Below are positions 1 through 6,054 of a stretch of DNA of 6,054 nt, in pieces. Below the pieces are notes generated by a model that was not told the origin of the DNA, did not search any database, and was given only the letters and a program-made list of their open reading frames with translations. This DNA comes from Treponema sp. (lineage in GTDB: Bacteria > Spirochaetota > Spirochaetia > Treponematales > Breznakiellaceae). The translations under genes and the position numbers were made by a program. Positions within the stretch are counted from its first letter, which is position 1, and each line of letters starts with the position of its first letter. Where the stretch lies: assembly GCA_031278755.1 (NCBI GenBank), contig JAITJV010000002.1, forward strand, positions 1 through 6,054. The letters run 5' to 3'.

Positions 1-839
1 ACGTCTATACCGATGTAAAGGAGCTTGCCGCGGTCTTTGGAAGCCATTTTGAAATTCTCGAAATGGACGGCCTCAAGGCGCTCCGGGACGCGGTGAGTCC
101 GGCGGAAACGGCGGGCAAACGGAAACAGTTCGACGCCGAATTCGCCGTTTCCCCCGAATGTGACGAAACGGAACTTGACAGGGCGGCGAAAACATCCTGC
201 GCGCTTGACAGGCTCGTCGCGGAAAAGTCCCTTGACGCCCTGGCGTATTATTATGAAGGTTATAAAGGCAACGATCACGAGAACATCGTTACATCGGTAA
301 TTGCGGGAAATACGTTGCTCACGGGCCGCCATATACCCGTAGCCGGTGAATGTGAAGTAAAGAACGCGGTCGCCATGAAGATCATGGACTGTTTCGGCGC
401 CGGGGGGTCTTTCTCGGAATTTTACGCGATGGATTTTAACGATGATGTTGTGCTCTGGGGGCATGACGGCCCCGCCCATCCCGCCATTGCCCAGGGGGCG
501 GTCGGCCTTGTGCCTCTGCCCGTGTACCACGGCAAACCGGGAAAGGGGCTTTCAATACAGATGAGCGTAAAACACGGGGATGTTACCCTGCTCGCGGTGG
601 TGCAGGGGAAGAAAGGTTCCTTTCTTCTTTGCGCCGAAGGGGAATCGGAGCCGGGCCCCGTTCTTGAAATAGGGAACACAAACAGCAGGTACCGTTTTGC
701 CGTATCCGCGCGGGATTTTGTGAACCGCTGGTCAAAGGCGGGGCCCGCCCATCACTGCGCCATAGGGCTGGGGCATATTTCGGACCGGATAGAAAAACTC
801 GCCGCCCTTTTGGGTATTGAATGTCTTAGGATCTGCTGA
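1..839 (+). CDS. L-fucose/L-arabinose isomerase-family protein, C-terminal part (5' end outside window)
   Basis: The reading frame is open from base 3 without a stop, so the ATG at 63 is probably internal and the true start lies upstream. About 278 residues are visible, whereas this superfamily usually runs to roughly 450-590. Counting from the ATG at 63, the landmarks are VAGECEVKN (93-101, E96 a candidate metal ligand), FYAMDFNDD (120-128, D124 a candidate ligand), GHDGPAH (133-139), MSVKHG (167-172), LEIGNTNSRYRF (201-212) and GPAHHCAIGLGH (227-238, with H230/H231). Such Glu/Asp/His sets bind the divalent metal in cytoplasmic aldose-ketose isomerases of the AraA/FucI fold. It is followed after 18 bases by the sugar ABC transporter genes. 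In a rhamnose operon its likely job is aldose-to-ketulose conversion, possibly rhamnose to rhamnulose, in place of RhaA or RhaI; that is inference. It could also act on another 6-deoxy sugar or pentose. The family call is firm, the substrate is not. Confidence 0.85.
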   Translation, partial: VYTDVKELAAVFGSHFEILEMDGLKALRDAVSPAETAGKRKQFDAEFAVSPECDETELDRAAKTSCALDRLVAEKSLDALAYYYEGYKGNDHENIVTSVIAGNTLLTGRHIPVAGECEVKNAVAMKIMDCFGAGGSFSEFYAMDFNDDVVLWGHDGPAHPAIAQGAVGLVPLPVYHGKPGKGLSIQMSVKHGDVTLLAVVQGKKGSFLLCAEGESEPGPVLEIGNTNSRYRFAVSARDFVNRWSKAGPAHHCAIGLGHISDRIEKLAALLGIECLRIC

Positions 840-845
840 AGCGGC

Positions 846-851
846 AGGAGG
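846..851 (+). promoter_or_regulatory. Shine-Dalgarno site that fixes the TTG start of the ATPase gene
   Basis: AGGAGG lies six bases before the TTG at 858. No ATG or GTG in that frame is as well placed, and translation from the TTG begins the expected beta-strand (EYILELRNISKTF) just ahead of Walker A. The site therefore supports TTG initiation. Confidence 0.8.
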
Positions 852-857
852 TCGAAT

Positions 858-2354
858 TTGTCTGAGTATATTCTGGAACTGCGGAATATTTCAAAAACGT
901 TCCCGGGGGTAAAAGCCCTGAACGCCGTTCATTTTGAACTGCGGCCCGGCGAGATCCACGCGCTCATGGGGGAAAACGGCGCAGGTAAATCAACCTTCAT
1001 AAAAATCATCACCGGCGTGTACGAACCGGACGGAGGGGAATTTTTCATAGACGGAAAACCCGCGGTGATCCGCACGCCCCTTGACGCGCAGGCTCTCGGC
1101 ATAGCGGCAATCTACCAGCATGTTACCTGTTTTCCCGATATTTCCGTTGCCGAAAATATTTTCATGGGGCATGAAAAAACAACTTCCCCCCTTAAGTACA
1201 TAGACTGGAAAACCATGAACGGGGAAGCCTCCAGACTTCTTGAACAGCTTGACGCGAACTTTGACAGCCGGACCGTGATGGGAACCCTTTCCGTGGCGCA
1301 GCAGCAGATCGTGGAAATCGCCAAGGCGCTTTCCGCCAATGCGCGCATTATCATCATGGATGAACCCACCGCCCCGCTTTCAAACCGCGAAAGCGAAGAC
1401 CTTTACCGCATTACCGCCGGCCTGAAAAAGAAAGGCGTGTCGATTATTTTTATTTCCCACCGTTTTGAAGACATGTACCGTCTGGCCGACCGCGTAACGG
1501 TTCTCCGCGACGGCAAATACATCAACACCTGGAACATAGGCGACGTGAACGATCATACCATGGTGGTGGCCATGGTGGGCCGGGAAATCGTCCAGTTCTT
1601 TCCCAAGCGGGATACGGTTCCGGGGGACGAGATGTTCCGCGTGGACGGGCTGTCCCGCACGGGTTTTTTCAGGGATGTGAGTTTTAATCTCCGCAGCGGG
1701 GAGATCCTCGCGCTTACCGGGCTTATAGGGGCGGGGCGCACCGAAGTGTGCGAAGCAATCTACGGCATCACAGGCTATGACGCGGGAAGAATTGTTCTGG
1801 GGAACAGGGAGCTGCACCACAGGGGGCCCGCGGGAGCGATAGCGGCGGGCATAGGCTTTCTTCCCGAAGACAGGCTCAAGCAGGGTCTTGTTCTCCGCTG
1901 GGAAATCGCCAAGAACATCAGCCTTTCCGCGCTGAAAAAATTTCTCCGCTTCGGCTGGGTTGACAGAAAAACGGAAAATCTGACCGCCAAGGAGCTTGCG
2001 GAAAAACTTTCGATCCGGGCGGTAAGCGTTCACGACAAGGCGTCAACGCTTTCGGGAGGGAACCAGCAGAAGGTCATTGTCGCGAAGCTGCTTACTTCCG
2101 ACATGAAGGTGATTATACTGGACGAGCCTACAAAGGGCGTCGACGTGGGGGCAAAGACGGCGATTTACGAAATCATGAACAAACTTGCCTCCCAGGGCTA
2201 CGGGATCATCATGGTTTCATCGGAAATGCCCGAGGTGTTGGGCATGAGCGACCGCATTGTTGTGATGCGGGACGGCAGGGTAACGGCGGTTTTTGAAACA
2301 AAGGAAGCCTCGCAGGAGGCCATACTTCAGGCCGCCATGCAGGACAGCGTGTAG
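858..2354 (+). CDS. rhaT: Sugar ABC importer, duplicated ATP-binding subunit (rhamnose type)
   Basis: This 498-residue cytoplasmic protein energises sugar import and contains two fused nucleotide-binding domains, as in RbsA, MglA and rhizobial RhaT. Domain 1 has Walker A GENGAGKST (38-46), Q-loop Q87, signature LSVAQQQ (144-150), Walker B IIIMDEP (164-170) and switch His H201. Domain 2 has a degenerate Walker A, GLIGAGRTE (288-296), with Arg at the usual Lys position, then the GFLPEDR stretch (333-339), signature LSGGNQQ (398-404), Walker B VIILDEP (418-424) and Ser-Ser-Glu (454-456) where a switch His would sit. This asymmetry is normal for the family. Length is typical (about 500). The TTG start is chosen from the strong ribosome site at 846-851. 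The gene is followed after 13 bases by the first permease. The rhamnose assignment comes from the neighbours, since the ATPase itself does not reveal the sugar. The symbol follows rhizobial naming; E. coli rhaT is an unrelated symporter. Confidence 0.93.
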   Translation: MSEYILELRNISKTFPGVKALNAVHFELRPGEIHALMGENGAGKSTFIKIITGVYEPDGGEFFIDGKPAVIRTPLDAQALGIAAIYQHVTCFPDISVAENIFMGHEKTTSPLKYIDWKTMNGEASRLLEQLDANFDSRTVMGTLSVAQQQIVEIAKALSANARIIIMDEPTAPLSNRESEDLYRITAGLKKKGVSIIFISHRFEDMYRLADRVTVLRDGKYINTWNIGDVNDHTMVVAMVGREIVQFFPKRDTVPGDEMFRVDGLSRTGFFRDVSFNLRSGEILALTGLIGAGRTEVCEAIYGITGYDAGRIVLGNRELHHRGPAGAIAAGIGFLPEDRLKQGLVLRWEIAKNISLSALKKFLRFGWVDRKTENLTAKELAEKLSIRAVSVHDKASTLSGGNQQKVIVAKLLTSDMKVIILDEPTKGVDVGAKTAIYEIMNKLASQGYGIIMVSSEMPEVLGMSDRIVVMRDGRVTAVFETKEASQEAILQAAMQDSV

Positions 2355-2357
2355 GGC

Positions 2358-2363
2358 GGAGGT
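2358..2363 (+). promoter_or_regulatory. Shine-Dalgarno site that fixes the start of the first permease
   Basis: GGAGGT sits four bases before the ATG at 2368 and just after the ATPase stop codon (2352-2354). It selects this ATG over the in-frame ATG at 2293, which would add 25 Arg-rich residues overlapping the ATPase gene. Confidence 0.75.
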
Positions 2364-2367
2364 GGGA

Positions 2368-3354
2368 ATGCCGAAAAAGATGTTGAACGCGTCGCGGTTC
2401 AGGGAGCTTGGATTGGTGGTGTTTATCGTGGTTGTATGCGCCGCCGTTCAGGCAAGAAATCATGAATTTCTCACCGGTCTTAATATAGGGAACCTCCTTA
2501 CCAATACGGCCATCCTCGGTATTTTGTCGATTGGGATGATGATGGTCCTTTTAACGGGGGGCATCGATCTTTCCATAGGCGCCACCATGGCTTTCTCCGG
2601 AATGGTAAGCGCGTTGACGGTAAGCGCCCTTCCGGACATCCCTGTTTTTGTACTGGTTCTTGAAGGCTCCCTCATAGGCGCCGTAGGGGGCCTTGTTATA
2701 GGCGTGCTGGTGTCCCGTTTCGCCATACTGCCCATCATCGCAAGCCTCGGTATGATGAACGTTATCCGGGGCCTTACTTACCTCGTGTCGGGGGGAGCCT
2801 GGGTCAGCGCCTATCAGATGTCCGACGGCTTTAAGGCGCTTTCCACGGGCCGCATATTCGGGATAAACAACCTCATTATAATCGCCGTTGTGATCTACCT
2901 TGTTTTTTACTGCTTTATCAACTACACAAAGACAGGCAGGCGGATTTATGCGGTGGGTTCCAATCCCGAAGCCGCGGAGGTCATTGGTCTTCCCAGAAAA
3001 CGGATCGTTACGCTGGTGTATGTGCTGATGGGTTTTCTTGCGGGGCTGGGCGGTGTTCTTTGGGTTGCGAAATTCGCCTCGGCGCAGGGTGACACCGCCG
3101 CAGGTTACGAGATGAACGTAATTGCCGCCTGCGTGCTGGGCGGCGTGAGCGTTTCGGGGGGGCGGGGAAAGGTGGCGGGCCTTGTTTTGGGGGTGCTTCT
3201 TTTCGGCATACTGGCAAACGCCCTTCCGCTGGTTAACGTATCTCCCTTTTGGCAGCAGGGTATACAGGGCTTCGTGATCCTTCTTGCAATCATCACCAAT
3301 GTGCTTATCAAGCGGAACAACGATCTCGGCGTACTGCGCCGGCGGGCCATATAG
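2368..3354 (+). CDS. rhaP: Sugar ABC importer permease 1 (RbsC/AraH type)
   Basis: This is a 328-residue inner-membrane subunit of a carbohydrate uptake ABC transporter of the RbsC/AraH/LsrC class (BPD_transp_2). Hydrophobic helices run nearly throughout, starting at about residue 14. Family hallmarks are GGIDLSIG (64-71), which follows an early helix, the cytoplasmic loop TGRRIYAVGSNPEAA (189-203) that should contact the ATPase, and GYEMNVIAACVLGGVSVSGGRG (246-267 region). The C-terminus is basic (KRNN...RRRAI), as expected for a cytoplasmic tail. The start at 2368 gives the usual length and a short polar N-terminus (MPKKMLNASRFRE). The gene lies 13 bases after the ATPase and 15 before the second permease, and the two presumably form the heterodimeric channel. 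The permease family is certain; rhamnose specificity rests on the binding protein and mutarotase downstream. rhaP follows rhizobial naming, and which permease is P or Q is a guess from order. Confidence 0.9.
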   Translation: MPKKMLNASRFRELGLVVFIVVVCAAVQARNHEFLTGLNIGNLLTNTAILGILSIGMMMVLLTGGIDLSIGATMAFSGMVSALTVSALPDIPVFVLVLEGSLIGAVGGLVIGVLVSRFAILPIIASLGMMNVIRGLTYLVSGGAWVSAYQMSDGFKALSTGRIFGINNLIIIAVVIYLVFYCFINYTKTGRRIYAVGSNPEAAEVIGLPRKRIVTLVYVLMGFLAGLGGVLWVAKFASAQGDTAAGYEMNVIAACVLGGVSVSGGRGKVAGLVLGVLLFGILANALPLVNVSPFWQQGIQGFVILLAIITNVLIKRNNDLGVLRRRAI

Positions 3355-3369
3355 AGAGAGGAGTGGAGC

Positions 3370-4356
3370 ATGAGCGACAGAACACTAACCATTGAAAAGC
3401 CGCTGAATCTGAAGAAATTCTTTTTTCAGTGGGAATGGCTGCTCTGTATGATTTTCATACTGATACATATTGTCAACAGTTTTATTTCTCCCTATTATTT
3501 TAACGCCGACACCTTTCTCAGCGCTCCGATGAATTTTCTTGACAAGGCTTTCATCGTATTTCCCATGATGCTTGTGATCATTTTGGGAAACATAGATATT
3601 TCCGTAGCTTCCATTGTGGCTTTTACGTCGGTGATGATGGCGGTTCTCTTCAACGCCGGCGTTTCCATGCCCCTGGCTCTGGTTTCCGCCCTTGTAATAG
3701 GGACCCTCTGCGGGGGGATCAACGGGCTGCTTCTTGTGAAATTCAAGGAACTCCCGGCGATGATCGTTACGCTTTCGACGATGACCATTTACCGCGGGGC
3801 GGCTTATGTGATCCTTGAGGACAGGGCGTCGGGCGGTTTTCCGCAGTGGTTTTCATTTTTTGCCTGGGGCTATGTGGGGCCTTTCCCCTTTATTCTTGTT
3901 GTCTTTGCCGCCGTCGCGCTTGTCTTTGGGATTGCGCTCCACAAAACGGGTTTCGGCCGCAGGGTTTACGGCATGGGAAGCAATCTTCTCGCCTGCAGGT
4001 ATTCCGGGGTAAATACGGACCGTATCATCCTTATCGTAAGCCTCCTTACCGGGCTTATGTCCGCCGTCTGCGCGATCTTTCTTACTTCAAGAATGGGAAG
4101 CACAAGGCCCAATGTCGCCCAGGGGTATGAACTCGACGTAATCGCCATGGTTGTTCTGGGCGGGGTAAGCACTTCGGGGGGAACAGGGCGCATCGCGGGG
4201 CCTCTCCTTGCGATTTTTATTATTGGTTTTTTGAATTACGGCCTTGGACTCATCAACGTCTCGGCCCAGGTGATTTTGATTATCCTCGGTCTTCTTTTGG
4301 TTCTTTCCGTACTCGTAATGAATTTGAGAATCGGCAAAGGCAGAAAACCCGCCTGA
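3370..4356 (+). CDS. rhaQ: Sugar ABC importer permease 2 (RbsC/AraH type)
   Basis: The second membrane permease is also 328 residues and is a diverged paralogue of the first. An N-terminal polar segment (1-20) precedes the first helix (about 22-40). Diagnostic motifs are GNIDISVAS (73-81), corresponding to GGIDLSIG in the other permease, the ATPase-contact loop TGFGRRVYGMGSNLLACRYSG (193-213 region) and GYELDVIAMVVLGGVSTSGG (252-271). The last helix ends near residue 317 and is followed by a short basic tail (LRIGKGRKPA). The ATG at 3370 is supported by GAGGAG at 3358-3363, six bases upstream. Two unequal permeases with one double-domain ATPase match the rhizobial RhaPQ and enteric LsrCD arrangements, unlike the ribose system, which uses a single RbsC. 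The P/Q labels are by order only. Confidence 0.9.
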   Translation: MSDRTLTIEKPLNLKKFFFQWEWLLCMIFILIHIVNSFISPYYFNADTFLSAPMNFLDKAFIVFPMMLVIILGNIDISVASIVAFTSVMMAVLFNAGVSMPLALVSALVIGTLCGGINGLLLVKFKELPAMIVTLSTMTIYRGAAYVILEDRASGGFPQWFSFFAWGYVGPFPFILVVFAAVALVFGIALHKTGFGRRVYGMGSNLLACRYSGVNTDRIILIVSLLTGLMSAVCAIFLTSRMGSTRPNVAQGYELDVIAMVVLGGVSTSGGTGRIAGPLLAIFIIGFLNYGLGLINVSAQVILIILGLLLVLSVLVMNLRIGKGRKPA

Positions 4357-4414
4357 GCGGGATGATGAACGGCTCCCTTTAGGGTCTGTTCAAATATCGT
4401 TATGGAGGAAAAAC

Positions 4415-5434
4415 ATGAAGAAACTGGAAAAGGTATTGGCTCTTTCCCTTGTGCTGACGCTGTTTGGCGCGGCCGCTGTTTTCGCCGGCTCCAACCAGCA
4501 GGGTGAACGGCACGCCATTGTGTTTAAAAGCACGGGAAATCCATACGGCGAACGCCAGATGGGCGGTTTTGAGACGGGCATCAAGGAGCAGGGTTTTACC
4601 GCCATACTCCGCGCGCCTGATCTTCCCACCGCGGAAGCCCAGATACAGATGATAGAGCAGCTTATTGCCCAGCGTGTAACTTCGATCTGTATTGTAGGAA
4701 ATGATTTTGACGCGCTTCAGCCCGTGCTTACCAAGGCAAAGGCCCAGGGCATCAAGATTTTCTCCCTTGATTCATCGGTTAATCCGGCAAGCCGCCTTAC
4801 CCACGTGAATCAGGCCGACTCGGAAAAAATAGGCCAGACCCTTGTGGAAGCGGCGTCTGATCTGGCGGGGGGCAGCGGGGAGATTGCGATCCTTTCGGCC
4901 ACAAGCCAGGCGTCGAATCAGAACCTCTGGATCGATTACATGAGGAAAGAGCTTGAAAAACCGCAGTATGCGAACCTGCGGCTGGTCAAAGTGGCGTACG
5001 GGGACGATCTCAGGGACAAATCTGTTTCTGAAACGGAAGGGCTTCTTCTGAGCTATCCCAACCTCAAGGTAATTATTGCCCCCACTACGGTCGGCATCGC
5101 CGCCGCGGGGAAGGTGCTTGCCGACAGGGATCTGCAGGGCAAGGTAAAACTTACCGGACTTGGGCTGCCTTCGGAAATGGCCGAGTATATTGATAACGGC
5201 GTGTGCCCCTATATGTACCTGTGGAACCCCATTGACGTGGGTTACCTGGGCGCCTATGTGGCCACCAACCTTACCAGCGGCAAGATCACCGGAAAGGAAG
5301 GCGAGCAGTTCGGCGCCGGAAGGCTGGGGAGCTATACTATCACCAAGGCCCCTGACGGCGGGACCGAAGTGCTTCTTGGGCCTCCGTTTAAATTCGACAA
5401 GGCGAATATCAACGACTGGAAATCAGTGTACTGA
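4415..5434 (+). CDS. rhaS: Rhamnose-type periplasmic sugar-binding protein
   Basis: This 339-residue protein is the ligand-capturing component of the importer. A typical signal peptide spans residues 1-24: basic MKKLEK, a hydrophobic core, then the site AVFA before GSNQQ. There is no cysteine in a lipobox, so the mature protein should be free in the periplasm. The mature part has the two-lobed ribose-binding-like fold (Peripla_BP_4). Stretches that I recall as nearly identical in rhizobial RhaS are ILSATSQASNQNLWID (159-174), YGDDLRDKS (195-203), SYPNLKVIIAPTTVG (213-227) and TGLGLPSEM (247-255), then WNPIDVGY (270-277). LsrB (autoinducer-2 binding) is the nearest alternative, but these segments fit RhaS better. 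GGAGG at 4404-4408 lies six bases before the ATG. A 58-base gap separates it from the permeases, and a strong hairpin follows, a layout that suits higher expression of the binding protein. The name follows rhizobia; E. coli rhaS is an AraC-type activator. Confidence 0.9.
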   Translation: MKKLEKVLALSLVLTLFGAAAVFAGSNQQGERHAIVFKSTGNPYGERQMGGFETGIKEQGFTAILRAPDLPTAEAQIQMIEQLIAQRVTSICIVGNDFDALQPVLTKAKAQGIKIFSLDSSVNPASRLTHVNQADSEKIGQTLVEAASDLAGGSGEIAILSATSQASNQNLWIDYMRKELEKPQYANLRLVKVAYGDDLRDKSVSETEGLLLSYPNLKVIIAPTTVGIAAAGKVLADRDLQGKVKLTGLGLPSEMAEYIDNGVCPYMYLWNPIDVGYLGAYVATNLTSGKITGKEGEQFGAGRLGSYTITKAPDGGTEVLLGPPFKFDKANINDWKSVY

Positions 5435-5444
5435 CGGGTGACTG

Positions 5445-5486
5445 TTTCCGGCTTTGCCGGCCGCCGCCGGCGGGGCCGGAAATTTT
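5445..5486 (+). terminator. GC-rich hairpin with short T-run between binding protein and mutarotase: partial terminator or mRNA-stabilising stem
   Basis: TTTCCGGC (5445-5452) is perfectly complementary to GCCGGAAA (5475-5482). Inside it, TTT (5453-5455) can form three G-U pairs with GGG (5472-5474), and GCCGGC (5456-5461) pairs with GCCGGC (5466-5471), leaving the loop CGCC (5462-5465). That makes a nearly continuous 17-bp stem followed by TTTT (5483-5486). It begins ten bases after the binding-protein stop codon. Because same-pathway genes follow immediately, partial termination or 3'-end protection of the upstream transcript is more likely than a full operon end. The T-run is short for an efficient terminator. 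Confidence 0.65.
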
Positions 5487-5511
5487 CCGCAGGTTAAGCA
5501 CAGGGGAAAAA

Positions 5512-5826
5512 ATGAAACGGAATGCTTTTATCATGCACCTTCATCCGGGCTGCGCCGGCGAATACAAAAAACGGCACGATGAAATCTGGCCGGCGCTTAA
5601 AGAGGAACTGCACCGCGCCGGCGTGCGGAACTATTCGATATACCTTGACGCCCCCTCCAATACGCTTTTTGCCTATCAGGAGCTTACCGATGACGCCTCC
5701 GATAATGAACTTCCCGGAAAGGATGTTGTAAAGAAATGGTGGCGCATGATGAAGGATATCATGGACGCCAATCCCGACGAATCGCCCGTGGCCGATCCGC
5801 TGCGCGAAGTGTTCCACCTGGATTGA
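5512..5826 (+). CDS. rhaM: L-rhamnose mutarotase
   Basis: The protein has 104 residues, the same length as E. coli RhaM (YiiL). It interconverts the alpha and beta anomers of L-rhamnose in the cytoplasm, supplying the form used by the isomerase. The fold is a small dimeric alpha+beta barrel. The family's active-site residues are present at the same numbers as I recall for the E. coli enzyme: Y18, H22 (proposed catalytic acid/base, in EYKKRHDEIWP), Y41 (in NYSIYLD) and W76/W77 (in KKWW). The end, ANPDESPVADPLREVFHLD, also matches the family pattern ANPDxSPV...EVFxL. The ATG at 5512 has only a modest ribosome site (AGGGGA, 5502-5507), weaker than those of the transporter genes. The gene lies behind the hairpin and just before the aldolase gene, and its presence is the clearest single marker of the operon's substrate. 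Rhizobial homologues are called RhaU. Confidence 0.95.
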   Translation: MKRNAFIMHLHPGCAGEYKKRHDEIWPALKEELHRAGVRNYSIYLDAPSNTLFAYQELTDDASDNELPGKDVVKKWWRMMKDIMDANPDESPVADPLREVFHLD

Positions 5827-5828
5827 TC

Positions 5829-6054
5829 ATGGGCGTTGAGGAACTTGCCGTTCTGTCCCGGCAGTATGGGAGGGACAGTGAATATGTCATAGCCGGAGGG
5901 GGGAACACCTCGTTCAAGGACGGGGCCGCCCTTTGGGTTAAAGGATCAGGGGTTTCACTGGGGGAGATAAGCCCCGGTGATTTTGTCGCGATGGACAGGG
6001 AGAAACTTGCCGCGGTCTGGAAAAAGTCATACCCGGAGGATGCGGCGGAGCGGG
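5829..6054 (+). CDS. Class II aldolase/adducin-family protein, N-terminus; probable rhamnulose-1-phosphate aldolase (3' end outside window)
   Basis: The frame opens at the ATG at 5829, two bases after the mutarotase stop, and runs without a stop to the window edge; 75 residues are visible. The segment begins MGVEELAVLSRQYG and contains YVIAGGGNTSFK (19-30) and LWVKGSG (35-41). These correspond to the GN-x-S and SG phosphate-binding loops of class II aldolases such as RhaD and FucA, which cleave ketose-1-phosphates to dihydroxyacetone phosphate and lactaldehyde. The zinc-binding histidines would lie downstream, out of view. The GGGNTS style is also common in long aldolase-dehydrogenase fusions (RhaE-RhaW type), so the complete protein may carry a C-terminal short-chain dehydrogenase domain. 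No good Shine-Dalgarno site precedes the ATG, so translation is probably coupled to the mutarotase gene. The family is well supported; the exact substrate is inferred from context. Confidence 0.8.
   Translation, partial: MGVEELAVLSRQYGRDSEYVIAGGGNTSFKDGAALWVKGSGVSLGEISPGDFVAMDREKLAAVWKKSYPEDAAER

Noticed and set aside
63..65. ATG as the true start of the isomerase gene
   Set aside because: The frame remains open upstream to the window edge with protein-like sequence, there is no ribosome site before it, and the product would lack about half of the family's length.
1380..2033. 217-codon open frame on the minus strand inside the ATPase gene
   Set aside because: It lies wholly opposite a gene with complete ABC ATPase motifs, encodes no recognisable domain and is explained by third-position GC bias. 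Other antisense and offset frames over the permeases were dropped for the same reason.
2293..2367. N-terminal extension of the first permease by 25 residues
   Set aside because: It would overlap the ATPase gene, is Arg/Pro-rich and unlike permease N-termini, and a good ribosome site directly precedes the ATG at 2368.
3156..3162. Run of seven Gs in the first permease (also six-G runs at 402-407 and 4176-4181) as a possible phase-variation tract
   Set aside because: The two permease tracts encode the conserved Ser-Gly-Gly motif and the other lies in a Gly-Gly stretch of the isomerase. Such runs are expected with this gene set's GC-rich glycine codons and are short for slippage control.
4348..4384. 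Two small hairpins after the second permease (CCCGC/GCGGG at 4348-4361 and CCCT/AGGG at 4375-4384), considered as a terminator
   Set aside because: The stems have only five and four pairs, the first overlaps the stop codon, and neither is followed by a T-run. I saw no convincing promoter in the 58-base gap either.
5160..5441. 93-codon offset frame on the + strand inside the binding-protein gene
   Set aside because: It is out of frame with a gene of clear homology, has low-complexity composition and no ribosome site.

Overview
The window is one strand-uniform sugar-catabolism operon. It carries seven genes, all on the + strand; the first is cut by the left edge and the last by the right edge. 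The best reading is an L-rhamnose uptake and breakdown cluster. Two genes anchor this: a substrate-binding protein strongly resembling RhaS of the rhizobial RhaSTPQ importer, and a 104-residue protein that keeps the active-site residues of L-rhamnose mutarotase (RhaM/YiiL).

Layout: (1) 1-839, the C-terminal part of an L-fucose/L-arabinose isomerase-family protein. (2) 858-2354, a double-domain sugar ABC ATPase with a TTG start. (3) 2368-3354 and (4) 3370-4356, two RbsC-type permeases, each 328 aa. (5) 4415-5434, a secreted periplasmic sugar-binding protein. A strong GC-rich hairpin followed by four Ts lies at 5445-5486. (6) 5512-5826, the rhamnose mutarotase. (7) 5829 to the end, the N-terminus of a class II aldolase, probably the rhamnulose-1-phosphate aldolase or an aldolase-dehydrogenase fusion. 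The first four genes are 13-18 bases apart. A 58-base gap precedes the binding-protein gene, a 77-base gap holding the hairpin follows it, and only 2 bases separate mutarotase and aldolase. No stretch above 100 bases lacks a gene. I see no RNA genes, mobile elements, CRISPR arrays or clear promoter inside the window.

Inferred working: the binding protein captures rhamnose in the periplasm. The permease pair, driven by the ATPase, brings it in. The mutarotase interconverts the anomers, the isomerase makes the ketose, a kinase outside the window would phosphorylate it, and the aldolase would split it into dihydroxyacetone phosphate and lactaldehyde.

Organism: a bacterium with moderately high GC, strong Shine-Dalgarno sites and a binding protein whose signal peptide has no lipobox cysteine, which favours a diderm. 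General similarity of these proteins to spirochaete (Treponema-like) homologues is my impression, not a tested assignment. I found no clearly undescribed system. The most interesting points are the unusual isomerase family in a rhamnose operon and the hairpin behind the binding-protein gene.
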